NCBI RefSeq assembly: GCF_034670005.1
Contig: NZ_JAXMOH010000003.1
Coordinates: 62,001 to 126,000, forward strand
From: Thalassobius sp034670005
GTDB taxonomy: Bacteria; Pseudomonadota; Alphaproteobacteria; Rhodobacterales; Rhodobacteraceae
Direction of reading: 5' to 3'
DNA length: 64,000 bases
Shown here: in pieces, positions 34,201 to 42,322 of the stretch
Position numbering within the stretch: the stretch's first letter is position 1
Layout: every line of letters starts with the position of its first letter
Notes under the pieces: model-generated
Databases searched by the model: none
The model's input: only the letters and a program-made list of their open reading frames with translations
What the model was told of the DNA's origin: nothing
Program-made: the position numbers and the translations under genes

Positions 34201-35023
34201 GGTCTTCGCCTTCGTCGCCGCTCAGGCGGTCAATGCCCAGACGGCCGAAAATCGAATCGTTTCCGCCGCCACCCGAAATGACGTCATTCCGTGCGGTGCC
34301 GTTGATCGTGTTGGGGTTGGCGTTACCGGTCAGGACATCGCCCTCAAGGTCGTCAATCTGCAACTGTCCGTCGATAACGCGGAACTGCCAGACACCCGCA
34401 ACGCCGGTATTTCCTTCCAGTGTCTCCATGTCCGAGGCAAGACCAAGCTCATCCCCGGCCGTACCGCCGCGCAGGAAAAGCCGGGGGCCGCCGTCAGCCA
34501 CTGCACCCAGCTGGAACGTGTTGCCGCGCGAATTCCCCATGTCCGAGAAACGGTAGATGATTTCCGCATCGCCATTGCCGAGATCCATGATCTCAAGCTG
34601 GAAAGTGTTCGGGGCGGTGACATTATTGCTGAAAATGCCGACCCCGTCCCAGGTCGCAACGATGGAATCGCGTTCTTCGTTGATGTTGAAATAGATACCG
34701 GGGGTGGCTCCCGGTGGCAGCGTGCGGTTATCCAGATCGTCATAGAACGGCGCGATGATGAAATCGGTGTTCTCGAAAGTGCCAGCGAAATTGATCGTCT
34801 GGTTGATGAATGAAACGCCGCCATTCGTGCTCAGAAACAGCTCGTTGAAAACACGGTTTCCAAACGAAAAACCGTTCTCGAAGACGGCTGATATATCAAA
34901 CCGTTCGGAATTGTCGTCGCCCTGGGCGATCAGGGTGCTTTCGCCGCCTTGGTCGATAACCGCTTGCCCATAGGGCAACAGAGTGTTGTCGGTGACGGAT
35001 GAGTATTGGGTTAGATCTACCAT
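31220..35023 (-). CDS. Large RTX exoprotein with NIDO-like domain
   Basis: 1267 residues. A nidogen-like domain fills the first ~200 (FGNRVFNELFLSTNGGVSFI; FYDDLDNRTLPPGATPGIYF; FQLEIMDLGNGDAEIIYRFS). Then come calcium-binding GGxGxDxxx nonapeptides (ISGGGGNDSIFGRLGIDRLS and on) and five ~80-105 residue modules (32.46-34.02 kb), each opening with a SY.DA..GV.ADL..-like strand and GEAxGDTYSSIE. Next are two Ig-like repeats (31.9-32.45 kb; FSFQWMRGGTDI; LSFQWLRDGTAI), further RTX repeats, and a C-terminal module ending VIYRPTGQIMWALVDGGGQD that should carry the type I secretion signal. No Cys-rich parts and no N-terminal signal. No type I exporter is in view. Start at 35023 has GGAG upstream. 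Confidence 0.88.
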   Translation of the reverse strand: MVDLTQYSSVTDNTLLPYGQAVIDQGGESTLIAQGDDNSERFDISAVFENGFSFGNRVFNELFLSTNGGVSFINQTINFAGTFENTDFIIAPFYDDLDNRTLPPGATPGIYFNINEERDSIVATWDGVGIFSNNVTAPNTFQLEIMDLGNGDAEIIYRFSDMGNSRGNTFQLGAVADGGPRLFLRGGTAGDELGLASDMETLEGNTGVAGVWQFRVIDGQLQIDDLEGDVLTGNANPNTINGTARNDVISGGGGNDSIFGRLGIDRLSGDEGEDQIHGEEDDDILHGGADNDTLFGDSGDDTLFGDEGDDRLEGGSGENELDGGAGADALIGTGGTSFAAYRSSASGLIVNLNSTGENTGDAVGDTYTNILNVIGSNFADEISGTNGNNILNGFGGDDNLDGDDGNDTLFGEAGDDTLVGGDGDDELSGGEGADNLIGGPGRDAASYRDAVTNVVADLADASNNSGAAAGDSYSSIEDLIGGSEDDLLSGNASANVITGFDGNDTLVGRDGNDTLRGNNEDDVLNGGLGADRLEGGLAIDAASYADATTGVRADLSNSATNTGEAAGDTYSSIEGLIGSGFNDTLVGNSGDNLLQAGGGNNTLTGNNGDDTLRSGAGEDNMSGGTGSDTADYSIAATGVAASLNDSSGNSGEARGDTYSSIENLTGSEFNDTLEGDSSDNVIMGLAGDDMISPLGGADTVDGGDGNDTVSYETSSFVTIDLEDATQNAGAATGATFTSVENLVGSDQSDVLRGDSEDNMLAGGDNVDTLNGRDGDDTLQGGAGNDQLTGGSGADTFILENGMGDDTVTDFDATEDTLDFSNLSAAEQAEVTFSENGSGDRVVNLGDGSTLTMSGVPRNTAPTGDVGISGTAAQGSTLTADTSSVADADGLGPFSFQWMRGGTDITGANGGTYGLTQEDVGEQISVRVTYTDGFDTDESITSDPTATVDNVNDAPTGAVTVSGTAESGQTLTSDTSTLADADGLGTLSFQWLRDGTAITGATSASYELTSADIGTVVSLMVSYTDGQGTDEMVTSAATDTVVTNNLTLTGTPGPDRLIGGDGNDTILGLDGPDTLNGNGGNDSITGGATEADLRDVVFGGDGNDFIDGGFGNDELRGDGGNDTIIGGFGVDTVIGGTGDDELTGQAWSDLIFGGDGDDFINGGFGYDRVNGGAGGDRFFHLGIADHGSDWIQDYSATDGDVLVFGQSGASAGQFQINLAETANAGVAGVQEAFVIYRPTGQIMWALVDGGGQDSINLVLDGVTHDLLT

Positions 35024-35297
35024 TTTGAGGACTCCAAAAATTTTAAGAAAAGGCACGCGAAGCAGCTCGCAAATTTAACTATCGGACTAGGGTAGCAAAC
35101 TTTTGCGCATCCGACGTATTCTTTTTTGTTTTTCTTTATCCTTCAGGGCGCTTGCATTTCCGCGAAAAAGCGCGGGCTTCGGGCGGCGCTGACGCCGATG
35201 GATCGGATAGCCGTTTGTCCTGGGGCTTGTTCTTGCCCCAAAGGCGCGGCAAGACGGTGATCGGGCCGCGTTTGGCGCGCTTTGCATGGAGACGGGT

Positions 35298-36635
35298 ATG
35301 GAATTCGATCTGCAGGACCAGCCGGAAATCCTGCGGCAGGTGGCAGGATATGCCTTGCAGGGTTGGGATCTGGTCAGGTCCTGGGCGCAAAGCCCCGAAG
35401 CCTGGTCGCAATTCGCGCTGCTGCTGCTGGCCTGGTTGATCGCGCTCTTTGCCACAAAACGGGCCCGCCCGCCGTTGCAGAACCTGCTGACGCCGGAACC
35501 GGGCAATGAAGGCCTGTTTGCCAGGGCGCGGTTGTTTGTCCGGCAATTCCTGCCGCTGTTGCTGCCTTTGCTGGCCTATATCCTGACCGGGATCGGCGAA
35601 AGCGTGGTCCGTTCAATCTTTGATTCCGGCGCGGTGATCGCGTTCGGAAAACGCATTTTCCTGTTCATCGCGGTCCGCGCGATGGTGCGCGACATCATTG
35701 CGGATTCGTTTTTCAAACTGATGGGCAAATACGTTTTGCTGCCGATGGCCGGGCTCTATGCGCTGGACCTGTTGGCGCCGGTCGCTCAGAAACTGGACGA
35801 AACCGTACTGCCTCTAGGCAACCTGTCCTTTTCGCTGCTCGATCTGGTCCGGTTCGTCTTGATCGGCGGAATTGTTTTCTGGCTTGGCCGATGGTCGAAT
35901 GATCAATCCGCCAGCCTGATCCGCAAACAGGACGACATGCGCCCGGCGACCCGGCAATTGGCCGAAAAAGCCGCCGAGATCGCCATATTCGGATTGGCCT
36001 TTCTGGTTTTCATGAACATCATGGGCATCCCGCTGACATCGCTTGCGGTGTTGACCGGGGCGATCGGTGTCGGCCTTGGCTTCGGGCTTCAGAAAATCGC
36101 GTCGAATTTCATTTCCGGGGTGATCCTGCTGCTGGAGGGTCAGGCCACCGTCGGCGACTATGTCGAACTCGATGGCGGCGAAGCGGGAACCATCGTCAAG
36201 ATGACCGCGCGGGCGGCGATCCTTGAAACTTTTGACGGGCGCTGGATTGTCGTGCCGAACGAGGATTTCATCATCACACGGGTGGTGAATTATTCCGACA
36301 GCGGATCGGCCAACCGGTACGAGGCGGCGTTTTCGGTCAGCTATGACACCGATATCAATCTGGTACCGGGGATCATCGAAACGGCGGTCAGAAAACTGCC
36401 CTTCGTGCTCAGCGAACCCGATACCCCCGATTGCGAATTGCGCGGCTTCGGCGACAGCGGCGTCGATTTCGCGGTGGAATTCTGGGTCGAAGGCATCGAT
36501 GACGGCCAAAACAAATACACGTCGGAAGTGCTGTTCGCGGTCTGGAACGCACTGAAAGAGCACGACATCGAAATTCCCTACCCGCATCGCGTGGTTGAAC
36601 TGAAGGGGGCAACCTTGACCCCTGAAAAGGGTTGA
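35298..36635 (+). CDS. Mechanosensitive ion channel (MscS family)
   Basis: 445 residues. Several N-terminal hydrophobic segments (FALLLLAWLIALFATKR; LFVRQFLPLLLPLLAYILTG; KRIFLFIAVRAMV) precede the MscS core: pore helix LAVLTGAIGVGLGFGLQKIA, then NFISGVILLLEGQATVGDYV, and the beta domain with GTIVKMTARAAILETFDGRW, VPNEDFI and TRVVNYSDSG. It is longer than MscS itself because of extra helices, like MscK/YnaI types. It opens under membrane tension. I chose the ATG at 35298, which has GGAG 8 bases upstream; the ATG at 35286 is possible. A 274-bp gap separates it from the RTX gene start and holds no clear gene. Confidence 0.9.
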   Translation: MEFDLQDQPEILRQVAGYALQGWDLVRSWAQSPEAWSQFALLLLAWLIALFATKRARPPLQNLLTPEPGNEGLFARARLFVRQFLPLLLPLLAYILTGIGESVVRSIFDSGAVIAFGKRIFLFIAVRAMVRDIIADSFFKLMGKYVLLPMAGLYALDLLAPVAQKLDETVLPLGNLSFSLLDLVRFVLIGGIVFWLGRWSNDQSASLIRKQDDMRPATRQLAEKAAEIAIFGLAFLVFMNIMGIPLTSLAVLTGAIGVGLGFGLQKIASNFISGVILLLEGQATVGDYVELDGGEAGTIVKMTARAAILETFDGRWIVVPNEDFIITRVVNYSDSGSANRYEAAFSVSYDTDINLVPGIIETAVRKLPFVLSEPDTPDCELRGFGDSGVDFAVEFWVEGIDDGQNKYTSEVLFAVWNALKEHDIEIPYPHRVVELKGATLTPEKG

Positions 36636-36641
36636 GCGGTG

Positions 36642-37832
36642 ATGGCGGAACGGATTTCAGCGCTGGTGATCGGGGCGGGTCCTGCCGGGCTGATGGCGGC
36701 GCAGGAACTGGGCCGGGCGGGCGTGGCCGTCGTCGTGACCGATGCCAAACCCTCGGTCGCGCGCAAACTGCTGATGGCGGGAAAATCGGGGCTGAACCTG
36801 ACCAAGCAGGAAGGGTTTGAAACCTTCCTGAACGCCTATGGCGATGCTGCGCCAGCCCTGCGGCCGATGTTGCGGGAATTCGGACCCGATCAGGTTCAGG
36901 ATTGGGCCAGAGATCTGGGCCAAACCCTGTTCACCGGATCGTCGGGCCGGGTATTCCCCGAGGCGATGAAAGCCTCGCCCTTGCTGCGCGCCTGGCTGGG
37001 TGAACTGGCGCGGTTGGGGGTCGAAATCAGGCCGCGCTGGCGCTGGGTCGCATGGAACGGCACCTTAGGCTTTGACACGCCGCAGGGACGGCAGGATCTG
37101 CACCCCGATATTTGCGTGCTGGCCTGTGGCGGCGCCAGCTGGGCACGGCTGGGATCGGATGGCGCTTGGGCCAGCCTGTTCGGCAGGGGCGATCTGGCAC
37201 CCTTCCAGCCTGCCAATATGGGGTTCATCGTCGACTGGTCGGATCACATGTGGCAGCATTTTGGCCAGCCGTTGAAAAACATTGCCCTGCACGTTGGCAA
37301 CCGCGCGGTCCGCGCCGAATGCGTGATTTCGCAGCGTGGACTGGAAGGGGGCGGCATCTACGCGGTGTCGCGTGACCTGCGCGACGGCGGGGCGCTGCAT
37401 CTCGATCTGTTGCCCGACCTGACGGTTGACGATATTCGCGCCCGTCTGGCGCGGATCGGGCCAAAGCAGAGCCTGAAAAATCGCCTGCGCAAGGGGCTGA
37501 AGCTCGATCCGGCGAAGCTGGCCCTGATCATGGAATGCGCCCGGCCCTTGCCCGCCGATATCGCCCCGGTGCTGAAACATCTGCCAGTGCCCCTTGCCGG
37601 TCCGCGCCCGATGGACGAAGCGATTTCAACCGCTGGCGGGCTGCGGTTCGGGGCGCTGGACGACGCCCTGATGCTGACCGCGCATCCCGGCACCTTTGCC
37701 GCCGGTGAAATGCTCGATTGGGAGGCCCCGACGGGCGGCTATCTGCTGACCGGCTGTCTCGCCACCGGTCGCTGGGCAGGGCGCGCGGCAGCGGAATATC
37801 TGCGCCGGCAATCCTCGCCGACATCCCGGTGA
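36642..37832 (+). CDS. HI0933-type FAD-dependent flavoprotein (TIGR03862 subgroup)
   Basis: 396 residues. FAD-binding GAGPAGLMAAQELGRAGVAV at the N-terminus, then RKLLMAGKSGLNLTKQEGF, which marks the HI0933 (YhiN-like) family, and LFTGSSGRVFPEAMKASPLL. The end, AGGLRFGALDDALML, AGEMLDWEAPTGGYLLTGCL and ATGRWAGRAAAEYL, is the second flavin element. The reaction is not established; the family is related to putative NAD(P)/FAD oxidoreductases. A GTG at 36639 directly before the ATG is the alternative start. It follows the channel gene by 6 bp. Confidence 0.9.
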   Translation: MAERISALVIGAGPAGLMAAQELGRAGVAVVVTDAKPSVARKLLMAGKSGLNLTKQEGFETFLNAYGDAAPALRPMLREFGPDQVQDWARDLGQTLFTGSSGRVFPEAMKASPLLRAWLGELARLGVEIRPRWRWVAWNGTLGFDTPQGRQDLHPDICVLACGGASWARLGSDGAWASLFGRGDLAPFQPANMGFIVDWSDHMWQHFGQPLKNIALHVGNRAVRAECVISQRGLEGGGIYAVSRDLRDGGALHLDLLPDLTVDDIRARLARIGPKQSLKNRLRKGLKLDPAKLALIMECARPLPADIAPVLKHLPVPLAGPRPMDEAISTAGGLRFGALDDALMLTAHPGTFAAGEMLDWEAPTGGYLLTGCLATGRWAGRAAAEYLRRQSSPTSR

Positions 37833-37920
37833 TGTCATTGTCTTTGCAAAAATAACCACAGCCGCGACAACCGGCTGAACCTCGGTCCGCGCTGCGGTTT
37901 CAAGTCTGATCTTGTGTAAG

Positions 37921-37996
37921 TGGTGAGCCGTGCAGGATTCGAACCTGCGACCCACTGATTAAAAGTCAGTTGCTCTACCAACTGAGCTAACGGCCC
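37921..37996 (-). tRNA. tRNA-Lys (anticodon UUU)
   Basis: Cloverleaf on the minus strand. The 7-bp acceptor stem pairs GGGCCGT with ACGGCTC (one G-U pair), then discriminator A and an encoded CCA. D arm TAGCTCAGTTGGTAGAGCA; anticodon stem ACTGA/TCAGT with loop CTTTTAA (anticodon TTT, so Lys); T arm with GGTTCGAATCC. Standard bacterial tRNA-Lys, 76 nt including CCA. Confidence 0.97.
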
Positions 37997-38076
37997 ACTG
38001 TGGAGGCGCTTCTAGAAACTAGGGACAGGGGGGTCAACCCCTAAAACCAAGAAGCGCTTACTTTTCTGCCCACGCC

Positions 38077-39381
38077 TCATACCAACAGTTCATGACCGGC
38101 CTGATCGATGTTCAACGTGATGCTATCAAGCGCCCCGCCATCGACCAGCGCCCACAGGATCTGCCCGGTGGGGCGGTAGATCACGAAGGCCTCGGCGACC
38201 TCCGCCTGACCCGCGCCTGGCGTGTTGGCGAAATTGACTTGGTACTGCGACGCATGATGGGCGTCGTCGACCACAAGCGCGTCGCCCTCGGCGTCGGAAA
38301 AATCCTGAATCCAATCGGTGCCATGCCCAGAGACCCCGGCATGATAGAACCGGTCGGCCCCGGCCCCGCCATTCAGACGGTCATGACCGTATCCGCCATT
38401 GAGAAAATCCATGCCGTCATTGCCAAACAAGATGTCACTGAACCCACCGCCAGAAAGGATGTCATTTCCGGATTGACCAATGATTGTGTCCACCCCGTGT
38501 TCCCCGGCGAGCGTATCGTCCCCATCGCCACCGTATAGGATATCGTTGCCATACCCACCAAAGGCCATGTCATTGCCGGCTCCGGCATCGATACTGTCGC
38601 CTTGGTCGTTTTCAGCGCCGTTCTCAATCCCGGCAACCATCCAGCCGAAAAGAGAATCGTTTCCGTCGCCGCCGCCAAGCGTGTCGCGGCCCAGTCCGCC
38701 GCGCAACGTGTCATCGCCTCCCCTGCCCAGCAGCAGGTCATCTCCGTTAAGGCCGAAGAACTGGTTGGGTTCTTCATCATCGCTATCATAGTAGTTATCG
38801 TCACCCTGGGTCAGATAAGCCACCGCATCCGGGTCCCATTCAACTGACGCATCCGGTACGATCCCGTCTGGGAAATAGTCGAGCATGGAAGGCCGCGCCG
38901 TGGCAGCGGTCAGATCCGAAATTGATATGAATGAACCATGCGCGAACGGTCCGTCGGTGAGTTCGGTCCGGGGATGCGCCACAGTATCGGTCCAGAACCG
39001 GTAAAACTCAGACGCGGATTGAAGGAGCGCATCGTCCAGACGGTCACCGGCCACCCAGTAAATCCGCTCCGAATACCCGTAGGCGGCCCGATAGAAGACC
39101 GTTGTGTTCCCGTCACCCCAACTGACCGAATGGAAGCTATTGAAATCGGCAGAAACGTTCCAATTTCCCAGTCCCCATCCGCTGTCCCATGCGGGATATT
39201 GCGACTGGGATTGATAGGCTCCGGCGATTGTTACCTCGCTGACAGTTCCGTCCTCGGTGAATCGAAACCCGTCGGTTTCATCTATCGCTGCGACGATCAT
39301 GTAGTAGTTCATCGTCCAATAAGTCGACGTTGTTCCAGTATAGTCGCTGCGCGACCATCCGTTGAAAACGTAATTTGGCAT
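38077..39381 (-). CDS. RTX exoprotein with unknown N-terminal domain
   Basis: 434 residues. The first ~190 form an unrecognised domain rich in Trp and Tyr (YVFNGWSRSDYTGTTSTYWT; WDSGWGLGNWNVSADFNSFH; YSERIYWVAGDRLDDALLQS). Then come RTX calcium repeats (FFGLNGDDLLLGRGGDDTLR; GGYGNDILYGGDGDDTLAGE) and a C-terminal module of about 110 residues clearly homologous to that of the large RTX protein: GADRFYHAGVSGHGTDWIQD and EAFVIYRPTGQILWALVDGG. That module is likely the type I secretion signal with a cap. No signal peptide. The ribosome binding site (CAGG) is weak. Separated from the other RTX gene by mscS, a flavoprotein and tRNA-Lys. Confidence 0.87.
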   Translation of the reverse strand: MPNYVFNGWSRSDYTGTTSTYWTMNYYMIVAAIDETDGFRFTEDGTVSEVTIAGAYQSQSQYPAWDSGWGLGNWNVSADFNSFHSVSWGDGNTTVFYRAAYGYSERIYWVAGDRLDDALLQSASEFYRFWTDTVAHPRTELTDGPFAHGSFISISDLTAATARPSMLDYFPDGIVPDASVEWDPDAVAYLTQGDDNYYDSDDEEPNQFFGLNGDDLLLGRGGDDTLRGGLGRDTLGGGDGNDSLFGWMVAGIENGAENDQGDSIDAGAGNDMAFGGYGNDILYGGDGDDTLAGEHGVDTIIGQSGNDILSGGGFSDILFGNDGMDFLNGGYGHDRLNGGAGADRFYHAGVSGHGTDWIQDFSDAEGDALVVDDAHHASQYQVNFANTPGAGQAEVAEAFVIYRPTGQILWALVDGGALDSITLNIDQAGHELLV

Positions 39382-39480
39382 GCAAAACCTGAAACTTATA
39401 GAACAATGAACGTAGCATGGATGGATCGTCCGATTTTTTCAACTTTCTGCGGGCTGGAAACTTTTTGGCCTTAGACGTAT

Positions 39481-40323
39481 ATGCCGCTCATGGGTGCCGG
39501 GGAACATATCACATTGCCGTTCATGAAAATGCACGGGCTGGGCAACGACTTTGTCGTTGTCGATGCGCGCGCGCACCCCGTCGTGTTGCCGCCCGAGCTG
39601 GTGATCGCCATCGCCGACCGGCACAAGGGTGTCGGCTATGACCAATTGGCGGTGATCGAACCGGGCGCGGGCGACGCGCATCTGGTCTTCTACAATTCCG
39701 ATGGGTCGACCTCGGCGGCCTGCGGCAATGCCACCCGCTGCATCGCCCGTCACCTGATGGATGAAACTGGCCAGCGCGAATTGCACCTGACCACGGATCG
39801 CGGCGATCTTTACGCGGTGGATGCCGGAAACGGTCTGACATCGGTCAATATGGGACAGCCGCAGCTTGTCTGGGATGAAATCCCGCTGGCCCGCGAAATG
39901 GACACGCTGGAACTGCCGATTGAGGGTTCCCCCACCGCCACCGGCATGGGCAACCCGCATTGCACCTTTTTCGTGGACGATGCCGAGGCGGTCGATCTGC
40001 AATCGCGCGGTGCCGAAATCGAACATCACCCGCTCTATCCCCAGCGCACCAATGTGCAGTTCGCCAGTGTAATCGCGCCGGATCATTTGCGCATGCGGGT
40101 CTGGGAACGCGGCGTCGGTGTCACGTTGGCCTCCGGGTCGTCATCCTGCGCCACCGCGGTGGCGGCGGCACGCCGGGGATTGACCGGGCGCTCGGTGCGC
40201 ATTGATCTCGACGGCGGTTCACTACAGGTCGATTGGCGCGACGATGGTGTCTGGATGACCGGTCAAACCATGCATGTTTTCACCGCGTATCTGACACCGG
40301 ACTTTCTGGACTCGGTCGGATGA
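39481..40323 (+). CDS. dapF: Diaminopimelate epimerase
   Basis: 280 residues. It interconverts LL- and meso-diaminopimelate for lysine and peptidoglycan. Both catalytic Cys regions are present: GSTSAACGNATRCIARHL in the first half and GVTLASGSSSCATAVAAARR in the second, plus MKMHGLGNDFVVVDARA at the start and GMGNPHCTFFV. The exact start is uncertain: ATG at 39481 or 39490 (no strong ribosome binding site), with the conserved core beginning about 15 residues in. Its stop overlaps mtaB by 4 bp (ATGA), so they are coupled. Confidence 0.93.
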   Translation: MPLMGAGEHITLPFMKMHGLGNDFVVVDARAHPVVLPPELVIAIADRHKGVGYDQLAVIEPGAGDAHLVFYNSDGSTSAACGNATRCIARHLMDETGQRELHLTTDRGDLYAVDAGNGLTSVNMGQPQLVWDEIPLAREMDTLELPIEGSPTATGMGNPHCTFFVDDAEAVDLQSRGAEIEHHPLYPQRTNVQFASVIAPDHLRMRVWERGVGVTLASGSSSCATAVAAARRGLTGRSVRIDLDGGSLQVDWRDDGVWMTGQTMHVFTAYLTPDFLDSVG

Positions 40324-41582
40324 GCGCGAAACCCCCGGTCTTTGCCACGCTCGGCTGTCGGCTCAACGCCTATGAAACCGAAGCGATGAAGGATCTCGCC
40401 AAACAGGCCGGGGTCGAAGGCGCCGTTGTGGTCAATACCTGCGCCGTCACCGCCGAAGCGGTGCGCAAGGCGCGGCAGGAAATCCGCAAGCTGCGCCGCG
40501 AAAACCCCGACGCCCGTCTGATCGTCACCGGTTGCGCCGCCCAGACCGAACCGGACACCTTTGCCAAGATGGTCGAGGTCGATCTGGTCATCGGCAATGC
40601 GGAAAAAATGCAGCCGCAGACATGGGCCAATATGGGCCCCGATTTCATCGGCACCACCGAAAAGGTTCAGGTCGACGACATCATGTCCGTGACCGAAACC
40701 GCCGGTCACCTGATCGATGGGTTCGGCACCCGCAGCCGCGCCTATGTGCAGGTGCAAAACGGCTGCGATCACCGCTGTACCTTCTGCATCATCCCCTATG
40801 GCCGGGGCAATTCTCGCAGTGTTCCCGCCGGCGTGGTGGTCGATCAGATCAAGCGGTTGGTGGACAAAGGCTATAACGAGGTCGTGCTGACCGGGGTCGA
40901 CCTGACCTCATGGGGCGCCGACCTGCCAGCAAACCCGAAACTGGGCGATCTGGTGATGCGCATCCTGAAACTGGTGCCCGATCTGCCGCGCCTGCGGATC
41001 AGCTCGATCGATTCCATCGAAGTCGACGAAAACCTGATGCAGGCCATCGCCAGCGAACCCCGGCTGATGCCGCATCTGCATCTCAGTCTGCAACATGGCG
41101 ACGACCTGATCCTGAAACGGATGAAACGCCGCCACCTGCGTGACGACGCGATCCGCTTTGCCGAAGAGGCAAAGAAACTGCGCCCCGACATGACCTTCGG
41201 CGCCGATATCATCGCCGGGTTCCCGACCGAAACCGAGGCGCATTTTGAAAACTCGCTGAAACTGGTCAGCGATTGCGATCTGACCTGGCTGCATGTCTTT
41301 CCCTATTCGAAACGCGAAGGCACCCCTGCGGCGAAGATCCCCAATCAGGTCAACGGCAATGTGATAAAGGCCCGCGCCGCCCGTCTGCGCGAAGCGGGCG
41401 CGGCGCAGGTCGAAAAACACCTGGCGCAGCAAATCGGCCAGACCCACCGCATCCTGATGGAAAACCCGCATATGGGCCGCACCGAACAGTTCACCGAGGT
41501 GACGTTCAAGACCGCCCAGACCGAAGGCGCTATCGTCGAGGCACGCATTTCCGGCATCTCAGGCGATCAACTGACCGCATAG
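40320..41582 (+). CDS. mtaB: tRNA t6A37 methylthiotransferase
   Basis: 420 residues. Three Cys of the N-terminal cluster-binding domain (C13, C41, C72) and the radical-SAM triad CDHRCTFC (C149, C153, C156) are visible, followed by a C-terminal TRAM-like end. MtaB converts t6A37 to ms2t6A37 in tRNAs reading ANN codons. The N-terminal FATLGCRLNAYETEAMKDLA and ILVTGCAAQTEP-like VTGCAAQTEPDTF confirm the methylthiotransferase family rather than MiaB; the MtaB-specific GNSRSVPAG loop is also present. The ATG at 40320 lies in the dapF stop. Confidence 0.93.
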   Translation: MSAKPPVFATLGCRLNAYETEAMKDLAKQAGVEGAVVVNTCAVTAEAVRKARQEIRKLRRENPDARLIVTGCAAQTEPDTFAKMVEVDLVIGNAEKMQPQTWANMGPDFIGTTEKVQVDDIMSVTETAGHLIDGFGTRSRAYVQVQNGCDHRCTFCIIPYGRGNSRSVPAGVVVDQIKRLVDKGYNEVVLTGVDLTSWGADLPANPKLGDLVMRILKLVPDLPRLRISSIDSIEVDENLMQAIASEPRLMPHLHLSLQHGDDLILKRMKRRHLRDDAIRFAEEAKKLRPDMTFGADIIAGFPTETEAHFENSLKLVSDCDLTWLHVFPYSKREGTPAAKIPNQVNGNVIKARAARLREAGAAQVEKHLAQQIGQTHRILMENPHMGRTEQFTEVTFKTAQTEGAIVEARISGISGDQLTA

Positions 41583-41643
41583 GGCTTGCCTCTGGCGCGG
41601 CGTTGCGGAACCCTGCGCGCGATACGCAATCAGAGGGCCCACC

Positions 41644-42267
41644 ATGCATCCCAACCCCATTTACCGCAAGGCATCGCGCCAGCAGAACCTGGATTTTGCG
41701 AAGGCGACCGGCTTCGGCATCCTTGCCGCCGCCGATGACGGTGGTGCGCCGCTCATGTCGCATATCCCCTTCCTGATCGAAGGCGACGATGTGATCTTTC
41801 ACTTGGTCCGCTCGAACCCGATCGTGCCGCTGCTTAAGGGGCCGCGGCAGGTGAGGTTCGCGATATCCGGCCCGCACGGCTATATCTCGCCCGACTGGTA
41901 CGGGATCGAAGACCAGGTGCCGACCTGGAACTACGTCGCGGTCCACCTGACTGGCCCGGCGGAACTGCTGCCGCAGGATGACCTGCTCGGCGTGCTCGAC
42001 CGGTTGTCGGACCGTTTCGAAGCCGATCTCGCGCCGAAACCGGTCTGGAAAAGCGATAAGATGCCGGAACAGGCGATGACCCGGCTAATGCGGATGATCG
42101 TTCCGGCGCGGATGCGAATCGAAACCGTCGACGGGACATGGAAACTGGCCCAGAACAAACCCGAAGCCGCCCGGATCGCCGCCGCCGACGCGATGCAGGC
42201 AACCGGTTTCGGCACCGAGCTTGCCACCCTCGCGGGGCTGATGCGCGACCTGCCCCCGGATGAATGA
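41644..42267 (+). CDS. PaiB-family FMN-binding protein
   Basis: 207 residues, the normal PaiB length. Family elements: MHPNPIYRKASRQQNLDFAK at the start, APLMSHIPFLIEG, HLVRSNPIVPLL, SGPHGYISPDWYGIEDQVPT and WNYVAVHLTGPAELL, and KLAQNKPEAAR near the end. PaiB is called a negative transcriptional regulator in Bacillus, but the fold is a split-barrel FMN-binding protein and its real activity is unclear. Sits 61 bp after mtaB, possibly its own unit. Confidence 0.9.
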   Translation: MHPNPIYRKASRQQNLDFAKATGFGILAAADDGGAPLMSHIPFLIEGDDVIFHLVRSNPIVPLLKGPRQVRFAISGPHGYISPDWYGIEDQVPTWNYVAVHLTGPAELLPQDDLLGVLDRLSDRFEADLAPKPVWKSDKMPEQAMTRLMRMIVPARMRIETVDGTWKLAQNKPEAARIAAADAMQATGFGTELATLAGLMRDLPPDE

Positions 42268-42272
42268 TGGAC

Positions 42273-42290
42273 AGCACCGCATCCGGTGCT
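42273..42290. other. Small hairpin between PaiB-like and GST genes
   Basis: AGCACCG (42273-42279) and CGGTGCT (42284-42290) pair around a 4-base loop in the 55-bp gap. There is no T-run, so I do not call it a terminator; it could be a weak pausing or stability element. Confidence 0.4.
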
Positions 42291-42322
42291 AATCTCAACG
42301 CCGCAAAGAGGAAACCAAACCC

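Noticed and set aside
31220..34300. Regular short DNA repeats that could suggest a CRISPR array
   Set aside because: The repeats keep the reading frame and encode GGxGxDxxx calcium-binding nonapeptides; there are no unique spacers and no cas genes.
37833..38076. tRNA-Lys as an attachment site for an integrated element
   Set aside because: No integrase gene and no repeat of the tRNA 3' end is seen nearby in this window.
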